A DNA stretch of 64,000 nucleotides from Streptomyces cavernicola (GCF_029968035.1 NZ_JASCIQ010000010.1:1-64000); one strand, 5' to 3'; positions 1 to 8,290 are shown, counted from the first letter of the stretch. The notes: generated by a model not told the origin, from the sequence alone. Made by a program: numbers and translations.

Positions 1-439
1 AGAAGGCATCGTCCGCTTCCTCCTCGCCGCAGGCGCCATCGGCATGCTCTTCAAGGAGAACGCCTCCATCTCCGGCGCCGAAGTCGGCTGCCAGGGCGAA
101 GTCGGCTCCGCCTGCTCGATGGCCGCAGGCGCCCTCGCCGAAGTCCTCGGCGGCTCCCCCGAACAGGTCGAGAACGCCGCCGAGATCGGCATGGAACACA
201 ACCTCGGCCTCACCTGCGACCCCGTCGGCGGCCTCGTCCAGATCCCCTGCATCGAACGCAACGGCATGGCCGCCGTCAAGGCCGTCACCGCCGCCAGAAT
301 GGCCATGCGCGGCGACGGCTCCCACAAGGTCTCCCTCGACAAGGTCATCAAGACCATGAAGGACACCGGCGCCGACATGAGCGTCAAGTACAAGGAAACC
401 GCCCGCGGCGGACTCGCCGTGAACATCATCGAGTGCTGA
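1..439 (+). CDS. sdaA: L-serine dehydratase (ammonia-lyase), C-terminal part, cut by window start
   Basis: The frame is open from base 2 and ends in TGA at 437-439, so only about the last 145 residues are present. The product deaminates L-serine to pyruvate and ammonia in the cytoplasm. The visible part matches the alpha-domain end of the single-chain iron-sulfur enzyme: a [17 protein letters not shown] segment followed by [18 protein letters not shown]. The cysteines in these segments are the expected ligands of the oxygen-sensitive [4Fe-4S] cluster. The C terminus ends NIIEC, close to the usual end of the family. The gene is convergent with the next one and their 3' ends overlap by 14 bases. 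The promoter and N terminus lie outside the window. Confidence 0.93.
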   Translation, partial: EGIVRFLLAAGAIGMLFKENASISGAEVGCQGEVGSACSMAAGALAEVLGGSPEQVENAAEIGMEHNLGLTCDPVGGLVQIPCIERNGMAAVKAVTAARMAMRGDGSHKVSLDKVIKTMKDTGADMSVKYKETARGGLAVNIIEC

Positions 440-2717
440 GTCCGTAGCCTGCTTCGCGGCGGTTCCCTCCGGCGGAGGGAATGCGCTTCGGGCCCACGGA
501 CGGGGCGGGCACCCGCTGCTGGAGCGGCACGACGGGGGGCAGGGCTTCGGAGGGTTCGCCGAGGATGACCCGGCGCACCACGCGCTCAGCGGCGCGGCCG
601 TCGTCGAACTCGCAGAACCGCTCGCGGAAAGCGGCCCGGAGCCTGCGGGACTCGGCGCCCGCCCACTCGCCGCTGCGGAAGACCTCGGTGAGCCGGCCCT
701 GGTCCGCAGCGACCGGACCCGGCGGGGCCGCGCGCAGGTCGAAGTAGACGCCGCGGGTGTCGCTGTACACGTCCCAGTCCGGGGCGAAGATCACCAGCGG
801 GCGGTCCAGGTTCGCGTAGTCGAACATGATCGACGAGTAATCGGTGATCATGGCGTCCGAGGCGAGGCAGACCTCCTCGGGCGAACGGTGCTCGGTCAGG
901 TCGATCAGCCTGCCGGAGCGGACGGCCTCCTGTTGTCCGGCCGACCCCTCATAGGAGTGGTGGGCGCGCAGCAGGACCACGAACTCGTCGCCCAGCGCCT
1001 CGCAGAAGGAGGCGAGTTCAAGCTGCGCGTCGAAGGTGCTGCGGTAGTCGCGAAAGGTGGGTGCGTACAGGAGCGCGATGCGGTCCTCGGGCACTCCCAA
1101 TCGGCGCCGTACCGCGCGTACGTCCTCGGCGGTCGCCGTGTAGAAGGCGTCGTTGCGCGGATAGCCGTACTCGATGTTCTCGTAGCCGCCCGGGTAGACC
1201 CGCTCCCAGATCTCGGTGGAGTGCCGGTTGGACGAAAGGCTGAAGTCCCAGCGCGACACCCGCTGCAGCAGGTGCTGGAAGTTGCCGACCGTGGACGTGG
1301 CGGCCGGGTACTGGGACGTGTCCAGGCCCATCCGCTTGAGCGGGGTGCCGTGCTGGGTCTGTACGTGCACGGTGCCGGGCCGCTTGCGCACGGTCTGCTC
1401 GAAGTTGACGTTGTTGAAGGTGTACTTGGCGCGGGCCATCACCTCCCAGTACTCAGGGGTGCCGATCACCACGCACTCCACACCATCGGGCATCTGGGAG
1501 ACGTTCTCTTCGGTGACCAGGAAGACCGACCGCAGGCTGGGGGCGAGGCGGGTGGCCGCGGCGTGGATGGCCGCAGGATTGCACGCGTAGCCACGCCCCC
1601 AGTACGACGCGAAGACAGCGAGGTTCTCATCGACCGGCTGCTTCAGGCACGAGCGGTACCACCGGGTGCCGGGGCTCAGCTTCCGCCGTGCCCACCGCAG
1701 TGCGACGAACATGCGCCGGACCGGCCGGCGCTTGTTGCGTCGCAGCCGTCGCACGGTGCTCAGCGCACGGAAGACCGAGTACGCACCAGCCGCGAGAAGC
1801 CGGTGCTGCACGCCCACAGAACCACCGGGTGTCAGGTAACCCGCCGGACGGTGCTGCCGGTAGAGCCGGGTGGCACGGCGGAAGAAGCGGCGGTGCAGAG
1901 ACAGAGGCACGCCCCGCCACGGCGAGGTTGCCGCCTTCAGGATCCCGTGCACGCACCGGTGGAACAGCGCGCCGAGCACCGCGGGCGCCGGCTCGAGTTC
2001 GGCGGCCCTTGTCATCACCGCGTTGAACTGGTCGAGCTGTTCCATGTGGTGAGAGCCGGGCCGATGGAGCCGTTCATCCTGGCGGCGCAGCAGGTGCCTC
2101 ACGCAGATCTGCTCCAGCAAACCGATCCGGTCCGCGTGCAGCGCAGCGAGGACACTCCATGCCCAGTCCGTGTACGTCCCCTGGGAGAACAGGAGTTGAT
2201 GCCTGGTCAGCATTCCCCGCCGATAGGCCGCGCTCCAGGCGGGGACCAGCGGGTCGGCCAACAGCGGGTGGTCCTCAAGTCGGAAGGCCCCCTGGGGGGC
2301 GCCGGCCCAGAGCCGGGCGAGGCCTGCGCCCTGCGTGCCGTCGAACCAGTGCACACGCTCGTGGTCGAAGACCAGCAGATCGGGGTCACCCAACGCGGCC
2401 AGCCGTGCGTCCACGGCGCCCAGCGCGCCCGGCACGAGCGTGTCATCCCCCTCGAGGAAGAGCACGAACTGCCCGGTGGCGGCGGTGAGCCCGGCATTGC
2501 GTGCCGCTGCGAGCCCGGCCTGAGCACCGGAGTGCACAACCCTCACACGTGAGTCACGGGCCGCGTATGTGTCGGCAATCGATACGGGCAGGCTTCCCGG
2601 GGCTCCGACCACTGCCAGTTCGAAGTCGCCGTACGTCTGGTCGAGCACCGAGTCAAGGCAGTCGGGCAGCCGACCCTGCACTCCATGAGCCGGAACAATG
2701 ATGGTGAAGCGTGGCAC
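426..2717 (-). CDS. Bifunctional GT2 glycosyltransferase / CDP-glycerol glycerophosphotransferase (TagF-like), paralog A
   Basis: This 763-residue protein probably helps build a poly-glycerolphosphate (teichoic acid-like) wall polymer at the inner membrane face. I chose the GTG start at 2717 because it gives the N terminus [12 protein letters not shown], aligned with paralog B, and has GAGAGG about 8 bases upstream; the open frame continues to 3071 without family-like sequence. Residues 1 to about 230 are a GT-A fold domain. The C-terminal half carries TagF motifs: QTQHGTPLK with the catalytic His, YAPTFRDY and [11 protein letters not shown]. The GT-A half looks degenerate: the usual VDD nucleotide-binding motif reads VVGAP and the DxD-like motif reads LEGDD. 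It lies downstream of paralog B on the same strand, 178 bases away, so the two may be co-transcribed. Confidence 0.85.
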   Translation of the reverse strand: MPRFTIIVPAHGVQGRLPDCLDSVLDQTYGDFELAVVGAPGSLPVSIADTYAARDSRVRVVHSGAQAGLAAARNAGLTAATGQFVLFLEGDDTLVPGALGAVDARLAALGDPDLLVFDHERVHWFDGTQGAGLARLWAGAPQGAFRLEDHPLLADPLVPAWSAAYRRGMLTRHQLLFSQGTYTDWAWSVLAALHADRIGLLEQICVRHLLRRQDERLHRPGSHHMEQLDQFNAVMTRAAELEPAPAVLGALFHRCVHGILKAATSPWRGVPLSLHRRFFRRATRLYRQHRPAGYLTPGGSVGVQHRLLAAGAYSVFRALSTVRRLRRNKRRPVRRMFVALRWARRKLSPGTRWYRSCLKQPVDENLAVFASYWGRGYACNPAAIHAAATRLAPSLRSVFLVTEENVSQMPDGVECVVIGTPEYWEVMARAKYTFNNVNFEQTVRKRPGTVHVQTQHGTPLKRMGLDTSQYPAATSTVGNFQHLLQRVSRWDFSLSSNRHSTEIWERVYPGGYENIEYGYPRNDAFYTATAEDVRAVRRRLGVPEDRIALLYAPTFRDYRSTFDAQLELASFCEALGDEFVVLLRAHHSYEGSAGQQEAVRSGRLIDLTEHRSPEEVCLASDAMITDYSSIMFDYANLDRPLVIFAPDWDVYSDTRGVYFDLRAAPPGPVAADQGRLTEVFRSGEWAGAESRRLRAAFRERFCEFDDGRAAERVVRRVILGEPSEALPPVVPLQQRVPAPSVGPKRIPSAGGNRREAGYGLSTR

Positions 2718-2895
2718 GTCAGCCTCTCTCAGTGGTTGATCACATGCACAGCGGCAGGCAGGCAGATGCGGCTCCGCAGGTGGGCCACACCCGCCGCGCT
2801 GCGGGGCTGCAGCCCCGTGACGGGCCGGTCGCGCCGGAAGAGGCACGCGGGGGCAAAGGGGGCGGAGAGGTGCGCCTGGCCGCCTCGTCCGGCGC
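2718..2895. other. Spacer between the two GT2/TagF paralogs
   Basis: This 178-base GC-rich gap lies between paralog B (stop at 2896) and paralog A (start at 2717). Bases 2722-2734 supply the GAGAGG ribosome binding site of paralog A. A GCGCTGCGGGGCTGCAGCCC segment near 2795-2815 can form a short hairpin. No convincing coding sequence was seen. Confidence 0.5.
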
Positions 2896-5148
2896 TCAAC
2901 GCGCCGCCATGTGACTGGAGTCGGCCTGGCCCGGCACGAGGAGCGAGGGCTCGGCGCGCGGCAGCAAGTCCTCGCCGAGCAGGATGCGGCGCACGACGCG
3001 TTCGGCGGCCTGCCCGTCGTCGTATTCGCAGAAGCGATCACGGAACGCGGCACGCCGGCCGGAGTCCGCATCGCCTCGCCAGGCTTCGGACGCGAGAAGA
3101 GCGGTCAGCTCCGCGGAGGAGGTGGTCACCTGGCCGGGGGCTTGCGCTCGGATGTCGAAGTACGAGCCGCGGACAACCTGGTACGTCTCCCGGTCGTCGG
3201 CGTGCACGACGATCGGGCGGTCCAGATGGACGTAGTCGAAAAGCAGCGACGAGTAGTCCGTCACCAGGACGTCGGAGGCGAGCATCAGGTCCTCGATCGT
3301 GGGCGCCGGCCTGCCGGCGTCCGCGGGCACACGTCCGTGGCTCACGTCGAGCAGCAGACCGCGCTCCTGGAGGTCGAGCAATTCCCGGTCATGGAACTGA
3401 TCGCGCCGGTAACGGTGGTGCAGGCGAACAAGCAACGTCGTGCCGGGGTCGAGCGCGCGGGCCAGGTTTTCGAGGTCCACCCGAGCCGTATAGCGCCGGT
3501 GGTAGTCCCGGGGCGTGGGCGCGTACAGGACGACGGAGTTCCCTGCGGGAATGCCGAGCCGCCCGCGAACCTGCTCCGCACGCAGCGGGTCGGGGCGCAC
3601 CAGGGCGTCGTTGCGGGGACTGCCGCTGGGCAGCGAGGTGAAGTGACACGGGTAGGCCCGGTCCCAGATCTGCTGCGCGTACCCACCGGCGACGAGGCTG
3701 TAGTCCCAGTGGTCACACTGCCGCAGCATCGATCGGATGCGGTTGTCGCTCATGACCAGGGGCCGGTCGAGCAGGTCGGTGCCCATGTGCTTGAGCGGCG
3801 TGCCCTGATGGGTCTGCACCCGGACCGCACCCGGCCGTTTCACCAGGTTGTAGGGCCAGTTGACGTTGTTGAAGAAGTACGTCGCCCTGGCCATCACCCT
3901 GGCGTACTCCGGGGAGCCAAGCACGACATGGTCTGCCCCTGCCGGCAGCTGCTCCACGGCATCGGGCCGTACGGCCCACACACCGCGGATGTGCGGGGCG
4001 AGTTCGCCGGCCTTGGCGTGCAGCGCTGCCGGATCGCCGAGGGCCCCGCCGAGGTCGAAGGCACCGTACACGGCGAGATGCGGGTCCAGTGGGCGCGCGT
4101 GAGCGATCCGCGAGGACACACGGCGTGCGTTGCGGGTCGACGCGGCTCGGGCCCGGCGCTTAACCGTGGCCGCACGGGCCCTCAGCTGTACGACGCTGCG
4201 GAAGACCGGGTAAGGGCTACCGGCGGCGAGCAGCCGGAACTGGGTACGGAGGGGGTCGTTCGGCGGGGTGAAGTCGGCCGGCACCTGGCTCCGGTAGAAG
4301 TCGGCGATGCGCCGGTAGAAGTCGGGCCGATCCTCGGCTCGCACCCGACCGCAGACCGGAAGCGTCACCAGGAAGTGGTTGATCGTCCGCTCGAACAGCG
4401 CGGGGCGCATGGGTTCGAGCTCCGGAGACCGGTCGAGGACGTCGAACAGCCTGCCGTACTGGTCGAAGATGTCGAAGTGCTCGCGCCCGGGGGTGTGAGT
4501 GATGGCACCCGCGCGGCTGCGGTACTCGAAGCACACCCGGGGCAGGCAGGCGATGCGCTCGGCACGGACCATGACCTGATAGGTGACGGGGGCGTCCTCG
4601 TAGAGGCCGGGGGAGAAAGCGAACGCGTGCCGGAGGAAGAACTCGCGGCGGAAGGCCTTGTTGCAGGCGATCAAGAACAGGTGCAGAAACTCCGGGCGTT
4701 CGAAGACGTTGAAGGTATCGGTCCCGGCGGACTCAAGCAGGTCCCGTGTCGCGCTCCGCCCGCCGCGGCCCCACCAGGACGTCCGTGCGTGGTCGAAGAC
4801 CAGCACATCCGGGTCACCGGTCACCCCGAGCCGCTCGGCGATGGCCCGCAGCGCGCCGGGGGCGTAGGTGTCATCGCTGTCGAGGAAGAGCAGATAGTCG
4901 CCGGACGCCTGGGCCACGCCGGTGTTTCGCGCATGGCCCAGGCCGCCGTTCTCCGCCAAGTGAACGACTCCGACCCGTTCGTCCCGCGCCGCGTATTCCT
5001 CCAGGATCTCGCCGCAGTGGTCGGGCGAGCAGTCGTCCACCGCAATGACCTCGAAATCGGTGAAGGACTGCGTCAGTACGGAGTCGAGGCACTCTCGGAG
5101 GTACCCCTGGACCTTGTAGACGGGGACGATGACGCTGAAGCGGGGCAT
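2896..5148 (-). CDS. Bifunctional GT2 glycosyltransferase / CDP-glycerol glycerophosphotransferase (TagF-like), paralog B
   Basis: This 750-residue paralog has the same two-domain layout. The N-terminal GT-A domain (about residues 1-240) looks intact: it starts MPRFSVIVPVYKVQGYL and has AVDDCS and LLFLDSDDTY. The C-terminal TagF-like domain (about 370-720) has YAPTPRDY and VTDYSSLLFDY. Its HGTPLK motif is altered: the sequence reads QTHQGTPLK, so the catalytic His position is Gln and a His sits one place earlier. Paralog A has the normal order. The start is an ATG at 5148 with a purine-rich GGAAGAGGAA about 12 bases upstream. A decayed third copy begins just upstream at 5573, so the family was once larger here. 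The substrate cannot be read from sequence. Confidence 0.85.
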   Translation of the reverse strand: MPRFSVIVPVYKVQGYLRECLDSVLTQSFTDFEVIAVDDCSPDHCGEILEEYAARDERVGVVHLAENGGLGHARNTGVAQASGDYLLFLDSDDTYAPGALRAIAERLGVTGDPDVLVFDHARTSWWGRGGRSATRDLLESAGTDTFNVFERPEFLHLFLIACNKAFRREFFLRHAFAFSPGLYEDAPVTYQVMVRAERIACLPRVCFEYRSRAGAITHTPGREHFDIFDQYGRLFDVLDRSPELEPMRPALFERTINHFLVTLPVCGRVRAEDRPDFYRRIADFYRSQVPADFTPPNDPLRTQFRLLAAGSPYPVFRSVVQLRARAATVKRRARAASTRNARRVSSRIAHARPLDPHLAVYGAFDLGGALGDPAALHAKAGELAPHIRGVWAVRPDAVEQLPAGADHVVLGSPEYARVMARATYFFNNVNWPYNLVKRPGAVRVQTHQGTPLKHMGTDLLDRPLVMSDNRIRSMLRQCDHWDYSLVAGGYAQQIWDRAYPCHFTSLPSGSPRNDALVRPDPLRAEQVRGRLGIPAGNSVVLYAPTPRDYHRRYTARVDLENLARALDPGTTLLVRLHHRYRRDQFHDRELLDLQERGLLLDVSHGRVPADAGRPAPTIEDLMLASDVLVTDYSSLLFDYVHLDRPIVVHADDRETYQVVRGSYFDIRAQAPGQVTTSSAELTALLASEAWRGDADSGRRAAFRDRFCEYDDGQAAERVVRRILLGEDLLPRAEPSLLVPGQADSSHMAAR

Positions 5149-5284
5149 GTGCGGGGCGTTCCTCTTCCGGGGGCAGGTGGGCGGAGTCGAGCGAGGCTCA
5201 ACGGCGGGTGACCGAGCGGTCGGCGGGCAGCACGACGGCCCGAACTGCTCCTGACGGGAGACGGCGCCGGGAGCGGCACCGGAT

Positions 5285-5573
5285 GCGTCCGTCGAGCGGT
5301 ACGGCCGAGGGCAGTCCGACGCTCACACCTGGGAACACGAGCGGGGTCGAGCACCGCGATCGACTCCCCTGGGTCCGTGAGGCGCTCGCACGCGAACTGC
5401 ACGCCCCCCGGGGTGAGTGAGTCCTCAGCGTCCAGGAGGTTCAGGTGCACGCCGATGTGGTTGCCCACAGTCAGGTCACCGTCATTGAGGTGCCGAGCCG
5501 AGATCGACCGCAGGTAACCATTCGGGTATGCCTGTAACCCACGCACGGGGACGTTGACTCTGATCCGAGGCAT
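5285..5573 (-). pseudogene. Remnant of a third GT2/TagF paralog
   Basis: The minus-strand frame from 5573 starts MPRIRVNVPVRGLQAYPNGY, clearly related to the MPRFSVIVPVYKVQGYL start of paralog B. After about 40 residues it jumps to LDAEDSLTPGGVQFACERL, which aligns with the LDSDDTYAPGALRAIAERL region of paralog B. About 45 residues between the two (the VDD and GNRNTG-like region) are missing. Similarity is lost around residue 95, and no TagF domain follows before paralog B. I read this as an internally deleted and truncated copy. No translation is expected to give a working enzyme. Confidence 0.7.
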
Positions 5574-5760
5574 GGCGCATCCAGGGGTCGATGAGGACGT
5601 ACTTCCGTGAAAACGGGCGACGCCACGGGCGGGTTACGCCAAGTGCGGCATCCGAGGGATCGCCGTAATCGGTACGGAGCCCTTCGTAGCGTCACCCAAC
5701 TGCAGTCCTGCACCGAGATGTTGATCCGCGTGGACGGTCACGCAAATGCGCACGGCGAAG

Positions 5761-6042
5761 GCGGACCGTGGCAAGGGCCAGGGCGGCGAGTCGACCGGCG
5801 CTGAGCGCGTGGAGCGCAAGCGGCTACGCGAGGAGAACCGCCTGGTGTGAGGGCGAGGCCGGCCGCCGCGCCCGACCGGCGGCCGACGAGCTCGCCACGA
5901 GATCACCGTGCTGCACCTCGCCGCCCGGAAGACCTGCGGTGTTCCGCGCGTCCACGCCGTACGGCGTCTGGGGCGGTGGGTGAACCACAAGCGCGTCGCC
6001 CGCGTGGTCGTCGGCCATGCCATGGCCGACCAACACAGCTAC
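5761..6042 (+). pseudogene. IS3-family transposase remnant (orfA end and start of orfB)
   Basis: Reading frame 1 gives ERVERKRLREENRLV then a stop, resembling the leucine-zipper tail of IS3 OrfA (RLRRENxxLR). The same frame then gives HEITVLHLAARKTCGVPRVH and RRLGRWVNHKRVARVVV. That is the helix-turn-helix start of IS3 OrfB (normally TYGxPRVHAxLRxxGxxVNxKRVARLMR). No rve integrase domain with a DDE triad follows: the frame stops at 6060 and the guanidinium exporter gene occupies the region from 6047. This is an inactive scar. The upstream stretch 5574-5760 shows no recognisable gene. Confidence 0.7.
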
Positions 6043-6046
6043 CCGC

Positions 6047-6361
6047 TCAGTGCAGCGCCTTGAGGCCGATCACGCAGCCGACGATGCCCGCGAGCAGTGC
6101 CAGCTTCAGCAGGGACACCGGCTCGCCGCCGAACACCATTCCGTACACCACGGTGAGCACGGCGCCGATGCCCACCCACACTGCGTAGCCGGTGCCCACC
6201 GGCAGCGTGCGCAGGGCGAAGGCCAGGCCGGCCATGCTCAGGGTGAGGCCCAGACCGAAGACGACGGTGGGCCAGAGACGACTGAAGCCCTCGGACTTGC
6301 CGAGTGCGGTCGCCCACACGGCCTCGAGAACGCCGGAGACGACAAGAACGATCCAAGCCAT
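6047..6361 (-). CDS. gdx: SMR-family guanidinium exporter
   Basis: This 104-residue protein has four predicted membrane helices, the full length of small multidrug resistance proteins, which work as antiparallel dimers exchanging substrate for protons. It starts MAWIVLVVSGVLEAVWA, with the conserved membrane glutamate (E13) that binds substrate and protons. The ATALGKSEGF segment after helix 1 is typical of the SugE/Gdx branch rather than EmrE. The start is ATG at 6361 with GAAGGGAG at 6372-6379. A guanidine-III riboswitch lies directly upstream, which strongly supports guanidinium export as the job and induction by guanidine. The gene appears to be monocistronic. Confidence 0.9.
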   Translation of the reverse strand: MAWIVLVVSGVLEAVWATALGKSEGFSRLWPTVVFGLGLTLSMAGLAFALRTLPVGTGYAVWVGIGAVLTVVYGMVFGGEPVSLLKLALLAGIVGCVIGLKALH

Positions 6362-6380
6362 GACGGAACGGCTCCCTTCG

Positions 6381-6420
6381 GCGCCGTCGTCACATGCCGG
6401 GTACGGCGCACCTCGTCCGG
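6381..6420 (-). promoter_or_regulatory. Guanidine-III (ykkC-III) riboswitch
   Basis: Read on the minus strand, the element begins CCGGACGAGGTGCGCCGTAC and ends GACGACGGCGC. As I recall it, this is nearly the same as the structurally characterised Thermobifida fusca guanidine-III aptamer: the first 24 bases agree, as does the final GACGGCGC. The GCGCCGT and ACGGCGC arms pair to form the helix and pseudoknot that cradle guanidinium. The aptamer ends one base before GAAGGGAG, the ribosome binding site of the exporter at 6361, so ligand binding most likely controls translation initiation. Confidence 0.88.
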
Positions 6421-6710
6421 GAGCCGGTCGGGCTCTGCCTCCAGAATCTCACACCCCGCGGGCCTCCCGTGGTGACCTCGACCACACTGCTCCACCCCTC
6501 CTGGCCTGCGGGTTCGCGCCGTGCTGGGCTCGTGTTCGGGCCGCGGATCAACTCCCTTGCGGCGGGCTCCCGTTGTGCCCGGCTCGTGGACGAACTGGGC
6601 GAGCCTTCCACCCTTTCCGGCGCTGCCGCGCATACGGGTTTCGGGCCCTCGGCGGCCGGGCATTTTCTCAGATCCACACCGCCCGGCCCGACCACCGGAA
6701 GGCAGCTCTC
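6421..6710. other. Intergenic region between the gdx riboswitch and the lysozyme gene
   Basis: These 290 bases separate divergent genes, so they must hold the promoters of both the riboswitch transcript and the lysozyme gene. I could not identify either promoter with confidence. GGAAGG at 6697-6702 is the lysozyme ribosome binding site. No convincing coding sequence was seen. Confidence 0.5.
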
Positions 6711-7265
6711 ATGATCCGCGGGATAGACGTCAGCTCGTACCAGTCCGACTTCAGCACCGAAGGCGTCGACTTCGTCATCATCAAGGCGACGGAAGGCCGC
6801 TCGTACGTCAACCCCCGCATGAGCGCCCAGGCGAAGAAGGCCCGCGACGCGGGTTGCGTGGTGGGCTTCTACCACTTTCTGTGGCCGGGCAACATCAAGG
6901 CCCAGGCGGAGTATTTCGTCTCCAAGGCGGCGGAGAGAGGCGGCGACATTCTCGCGTGCGACTGGGAGCGTACGGGGGAGGGGACTTATGCGAGTAACGC
7001 GCAGAAGGACGAGTTCATCAAGGAAGTGAAAAGGCTTCGACCTTCCAACAGGTCCATCCTCTATTGCAATCGGGATTTTTGGTTGAACGTTGACCGAACC
7101 TCTTATGCGGGTGATGCTCTCTGGATAGCCGATTACGTCACCGCAGGAAAGCCCCGCATCCAGGCCAAGTGGCGTATCCACCAGTACACTTCGACGCCGC
7201 TCGACAAGAATGTGGCTGACTTTTCCAGCCGAGCGGCGATGAAGGACTGGGCGACTATCGACTGA
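6711..7265 (+). CDS. GH25-family lysozyme (muramidase), no signal peptide
   Basis: This 184-residue protein cleaves the N-acetylmuramic acid to N-acetylglucosamine bond of peptidoglycan. The GH25 signature is clear: GIDVSSYQ with Asp6, FVIIKATEG, VGFYHFLWPG, and ACDWERT with the Asp84/Glu86 pair expected at the active site. The start is ATG at 6711 with GGAAGG 8 bases upstream; the longer open frame starting at 6192 is not family-like. There is no signal peptide or wall-binding domain, and the last 250 bases have noticeably less GC than the neighbours. That resembles a phage endolysin or a small transferred gene rather than a normal secreted Streptomyces lysozyme. Its 3' end overlaps the small minus-strand frame at 7255-7419. 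Confidence 0.9.
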   Translation: MIRGIDVSSYQSDFSTEGVDFVIIKATEGRSYVNPRMSAQAKKARDAGCVVGFYHFLWPGNIKAQAEYFVSKAAERGGDILACDWERTGEGTYASNAQKDEFIKEVKRLRPSNRSILYCNRDFWLNVDRTSYAGDALWIADYVTAGKPRIQAKWRIHQYTSTPLDKNVADFSSRAAMKDWATID

Positions 7266-7419
7266 GCTTTCGCCTCAGTCGGGTCGCCGGCGGGTCGGCC
7301 AGATAGGAGTTCATCACCTCGAAGGTCTTGAGGTGATGATCGACGAATTCCTTCGTCACTTCGTAGTGACTCAGGCGGACACGTGCAGCGTCGCAGGGCT
7401 TGCAGTACGGGCGCGGCAC
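7255..7419 (-). CDS. Small unrecognised ORF, possible gene fragment
   Basis: The open frame begins at a GTG at 7419, in the same frame as the GntR gene and 12 bases past its TAA stop. It runs 54 codons to a TAG at 7255, overlapping the lysozyme 3' end by 11 bases. The translation looks protein-like: a start with YCKPCDAARV (a CxxC pair), then HYEVTKEFVDHHLKTFEV and a basic C terminus. The CxxC resembles the zinc knuckle of small phage endonuclease VII-type proteins, but it is too short to assign. No strong ribosome binding site is visible, so it is either translated by read-on from the GntR stop or a decayed fragment. Confidence 0.3.
   Translation of the reverse strand: MPRPYCKPCDAARVRLSHYEVTKEFVDHHLKTFEVMNSYLADPPATRLRRKLSR
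7260..7280 (+). terminator. Hairpin at the lysozyme stop
   Basis: GACTGAG at 7260-7266 and CTCAGTC at 7274-7280 are perfect complements with a 7-base loop. The first arm includes the lysozyme stop codon. A second perfect inverted repeat follows at 7312-7320 and 7330-7338 (CATCACCTC and GAGGTGATG). Together they could terminate transcription. There is no U-run, as is common in Streptomyces. Confidence 0.45.
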
Positions 7420-7431
7420 GGGCCGGACCCG

Positions 7432-8127
7432 TTACCCCCGCAACCGCGCGAGCGTCTCCCCCAGCTCCCCCCGCAGCGCCCCCGCCGCCCCCTCCGCGTC
7501 GCCCCGTTCGACCGCGTGGACGAGGGCGGCGTGGCTGTCGTCGCCGGGGTTGGGCTCGGGGGTGCGGAGGGTGAGGAGGGTCAGGAGGTCGATGAGGGCC
7601 TGGCGGAGGGCGGGGGCGAACTCGGCGAAGAGGTCGGTGAGTACGGGGTTGTGGGCGGCGTCGACCACGGCCGCGTGCAGGGCGATGTCGGCGTCGACGA
7701 AGCTCGCGTCGTCCGCCCCGGCGGCCTCGCGGCGGGCGGCGAGCGCGGCGTGCAGGGCCTCGACGTCGGCGGGGGTGCGGCGGTCCGCGGCGAGGCGGGC
7801 GGCTTCGACCTCGACGAGCATGCGGACCTCGTACACGTCGACGACGGCGGCGCGGCGCAGTCGGGTGGGCCAGTCCTCGGTGGGGTGGAGGGCGGTGACG
7901 AACACGCCTGCGCCCTGGCGGGGTTGGACGAGTCCGGCGCCGGCGAGGGCGCGGAGGGCTTCGCGGACGGTGGAGCGGCCGATGCCGAGTTCCTTGGCGA
8001 GGGTGGTCTCGCCGGGGAGGCGGGTGCCGACGGGCCAGTCCCCGGCGGTGATCCGGGTGCGCAGGCGTTCGGTGGCCTGCTCGACCAGGGGGCTGGGGCG
8101 GAGGGGTCCGAGGGGCGGCGTGGGCAT
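7432..8127 (-). CDS. GntR-family (FadR/FCD type) transcriptional regulator
   Basis: This 231-residue regulator starts with ATG at 8127 (MPTPPLGPLRPSPLVEQ), preceded by GGAAGG with good spacing; the open frame to 8244 would invade the leuA promoter. The N-terminal winged helix (about residues 15-80) carries GTRLPGETTLAKELGIGRST and VREALRALAGAGLV. The C-terminal all-helical FCD domain (about 90-225) has the expected metal-binding Asp and His pattern (VYEVRMLVE, DIALHAAVV, HAALVHAVE), so it probably senses a small carboxylated metabolite. It is divergent from leuA, and the ACAACTTGT motif between them at 8201-8209 could be its operator. Control of leuA or of itself is inferred from position only. 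Confidence 0.88.
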   Translation of the reverse strand: MPTPPLGPLRPSPLVEQATERLRTRITAGDWPVGTRLPGETTLAKELGIGRSTVREALRALAGAGLVQPRQGAGVFVTALHPTEDWPTRLRRAAVVDVYEVRMLVEVEAARLAADRRTPADVEALHAALAARREAAGADDASFVDADIALHAAVVDAAHNPVLTDLFAEFAPALRQALIDLLTLLTLRTPEPNPGDDSHAALVHAVERGDAEGAAGALRGELGETLARLRG

Positions 8128-8200
8128 GGGGTGACCTTCCAAGTGACGTCGGGTGATGGGGAGTCGGGGTCCGGCCGCACGCCGACCGAGGGGTCGGGAA

Positions 8201-8235
8201 ACAACTTGTCTGAGGAGCTGAGGTGTGCCTAGTGT
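8201..8235 (+). promoter_or_regulatory. leuA promoter with possible regulator half-palindrome
   Basis: TTGTCT at 8206-8211 and TAGTGT at 8230-8235 are separated by 18 bases and fit the vegetative (HrdB-type) consensus. Transcription should start about 7 bases later, at or next to the ATG at 8243, so the leader peptide would be read from a leaderless transcript. ACAACTTGT at 8201-8209, a short palindrome, overlaps the -35 box and is a plausible site for the divergent GntR regulator. Confidence 0.6.
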
Positions 8236-8242
8236 AGCGAGC

Positions 8243-8290
8243 ATGTTCTTCTGCGGCGTTCTTCTTCTCGGCTGCCGCGGCGGGGTCTGA
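8243..8290 (+). CDS. leuA leader peptide (15 residues)
   Basis: The ORF encodes MFFCGVLLLGCRGGV and ends in TGA at 8288-8290. Codons 7-9 are three consecutive leucine codons, CTT CTT CTC. CTT is rare in this GC-rich genome, so stalling when Leu-tRNA is short would be sensitive. It starts at the predicted transcription start and is therefore probably translated from a leaderless mRNA. It lies 75 bases upstream of leuA and is followed by mutually exclusive hairpins, the layout of a ribosome-mediated attenuator. Such leucine leaders upstream of leuA are known from comparative work on actinobacteria. Confidence 0.75.
   Translation: MFFCGVLLLGCRGGV

Noticed and set aside
888-2552. A 554-codon plus-strand frame opposite paralog A
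   Set aside because: It is antisense to a clear GT2/TagF gene and has no recognisable domain or ribosome binding site.
2911-5211. A 766-codon plus-strand frame opposite paralog B
   Set aside because: It mirrors paralog B codon by codon and is explained by GC bias at third positions.
5761-7419. An integrated prophage
   Set aside because: Only a lysozyme, an IS3 fragment and a possible small ORF are present. There is no integrase, structural gene or attachment site.
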